Shown piece after piece: positions 63,823-64,000 of a stretch of DNA of 64,000 nt. The notes below the pieces were generated by a model. That model was not told the origin of the DNA and searched no databases. It worked only from the letters and a program-made list of their open reading frames with translations. The stretch's first letter is position 1. Each line of letters starts with the position of its first letter. The position numbers and the translations under genes were made by a program. The DNA comes from Pegea sp. RAD2-039 (taxonomy: Eukaryota > Chordata > Thaliacea > Salpida > Salpidae): positions 3,095,001 through 3,159,000 of the forward strand of contig JAQGEQ010000192.1 in assembly GCA_034620365.1 (NCBI GenBank). The letters are read 5' to 3'.

Positions 63823-64000
63823 AAAATTATTATCCGGTGTTGAATGGATTTCTGTTTTCAACTCTACCGAAGACACCAATACTATTTACTCAAGGTTTAT
63901 TAACATCGTTAAAGAGTCAATCGAAAAATTCATACCTTTTTATAGAGCCAACAAAAAACCACATTTGCCCAGATATTTAAGAAATTTACAACATTTGAAA
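63823..64000 (+). mobile_element. LINE fragment (endonuclease-RT linker), runs off the right edge
   Basis: Opens right after a TAA and stays open to the window end: LLSGVEWISVFNSTEDTNTI, then YSRFINIVKESIEKFIPFYR, then LPRYLRNLQHLK. This is the usual pattern between the endonuclease and reverse-transcriptase domains of CR1/Jockey-type LINEs (W..F.....Y..F.......FIP......P..L..L..LK). The G+C content jumps relative to the flank. Probably a 5'-truncated copy whose RT domain lies beyond 64000. Confidence 0.7.

Noticed and set aside
1..64000. CRISPR array, bacterial operon, prophage or organelle genome
   Set aside because: No regularly spaced repeats, no ribosome-binding sites and no polycistrons; spliced nuclear genes throughout.

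Overview
The window is nuclear DNA from an animal. It is strongly A+T-rich (roughly 70-75 % by eye). Its genes are split by GT-AG introns, many of them near-minimal at 49-55 bp and others 0.3-4 kb. The gene families (tRNA uridine methyltransferase, cytochrome b561, Tctex1 dynein light chain, ETHE1, sarcosine dehydrogenase, an LDLa-ectodomain GPCR, TGF-beta propeptide-like proteins) mark a metazoan. There are no operon or bacterial signals. I cannot place the species. The density of TGACGTCA palindromes and the SINE types weakly suggest an invertebrate deuterostome such as a tunicate, but this is only a hunch. All exon models were built by eye from splice signals, reading phase and remembered family alignments; every join listed was checked to keep frame.

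Layout, left to right. (1) 100-2554 +: 3' part of a TRMT2A-type tRNA m5U methyltransferase whose 5' end lies outside the window. (2) 4493-6126 +: complete cytochrome b561. (3) 6883-9043 -: Tctex1-family dynein light chain, convergent with the cytochrome b561 gene. (4) 13957-17212 +: complete ETHE1 persulfide dioxygenase. (5) 19238-22543 +: five-exon gene of unknown function with a promoter-like island and in-frame alternative start at exon 4. (6) 30942-32048 - and 38681-39817 +: a divergent head-to-head pair of paralogous secreted proteins that look like a TGF-beta propeptide with no mature ligand. (7) 49481-55255 -: 16-exon sarcosine dehydrogenase. (8) 56998-61443 +: GPCR with about twelve LDL-receptor class A repeats. 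ETHE1 and sarcosine dehydrogenase are both mitochondrial catabolic enzymes, but nothing shows that the neighbouring genes are co-regulated.

Between the genes lie long A+T-rich stretches (about 4.9, 8.4, 6.6 and 9.7 kb) with scattered remnants. These include a SINE whose 5' half resembles the 7SL RNA Alu domain, a tRNA-derived SINE whose 3' tail matches a nearby LINE 3' end, a LINE fragment running off the right edge, two diverged copies of an unclassified repeat, and several small islands of higher G+C.

The strongest leads are the propeptide-only TGF-beta-like pair, the 7SL-derived SINE outside the groups where such SINEs are established, and the roughly 25-fold excess of the CRE octamer TGACGTCA (10 exact copies in 64 kb).
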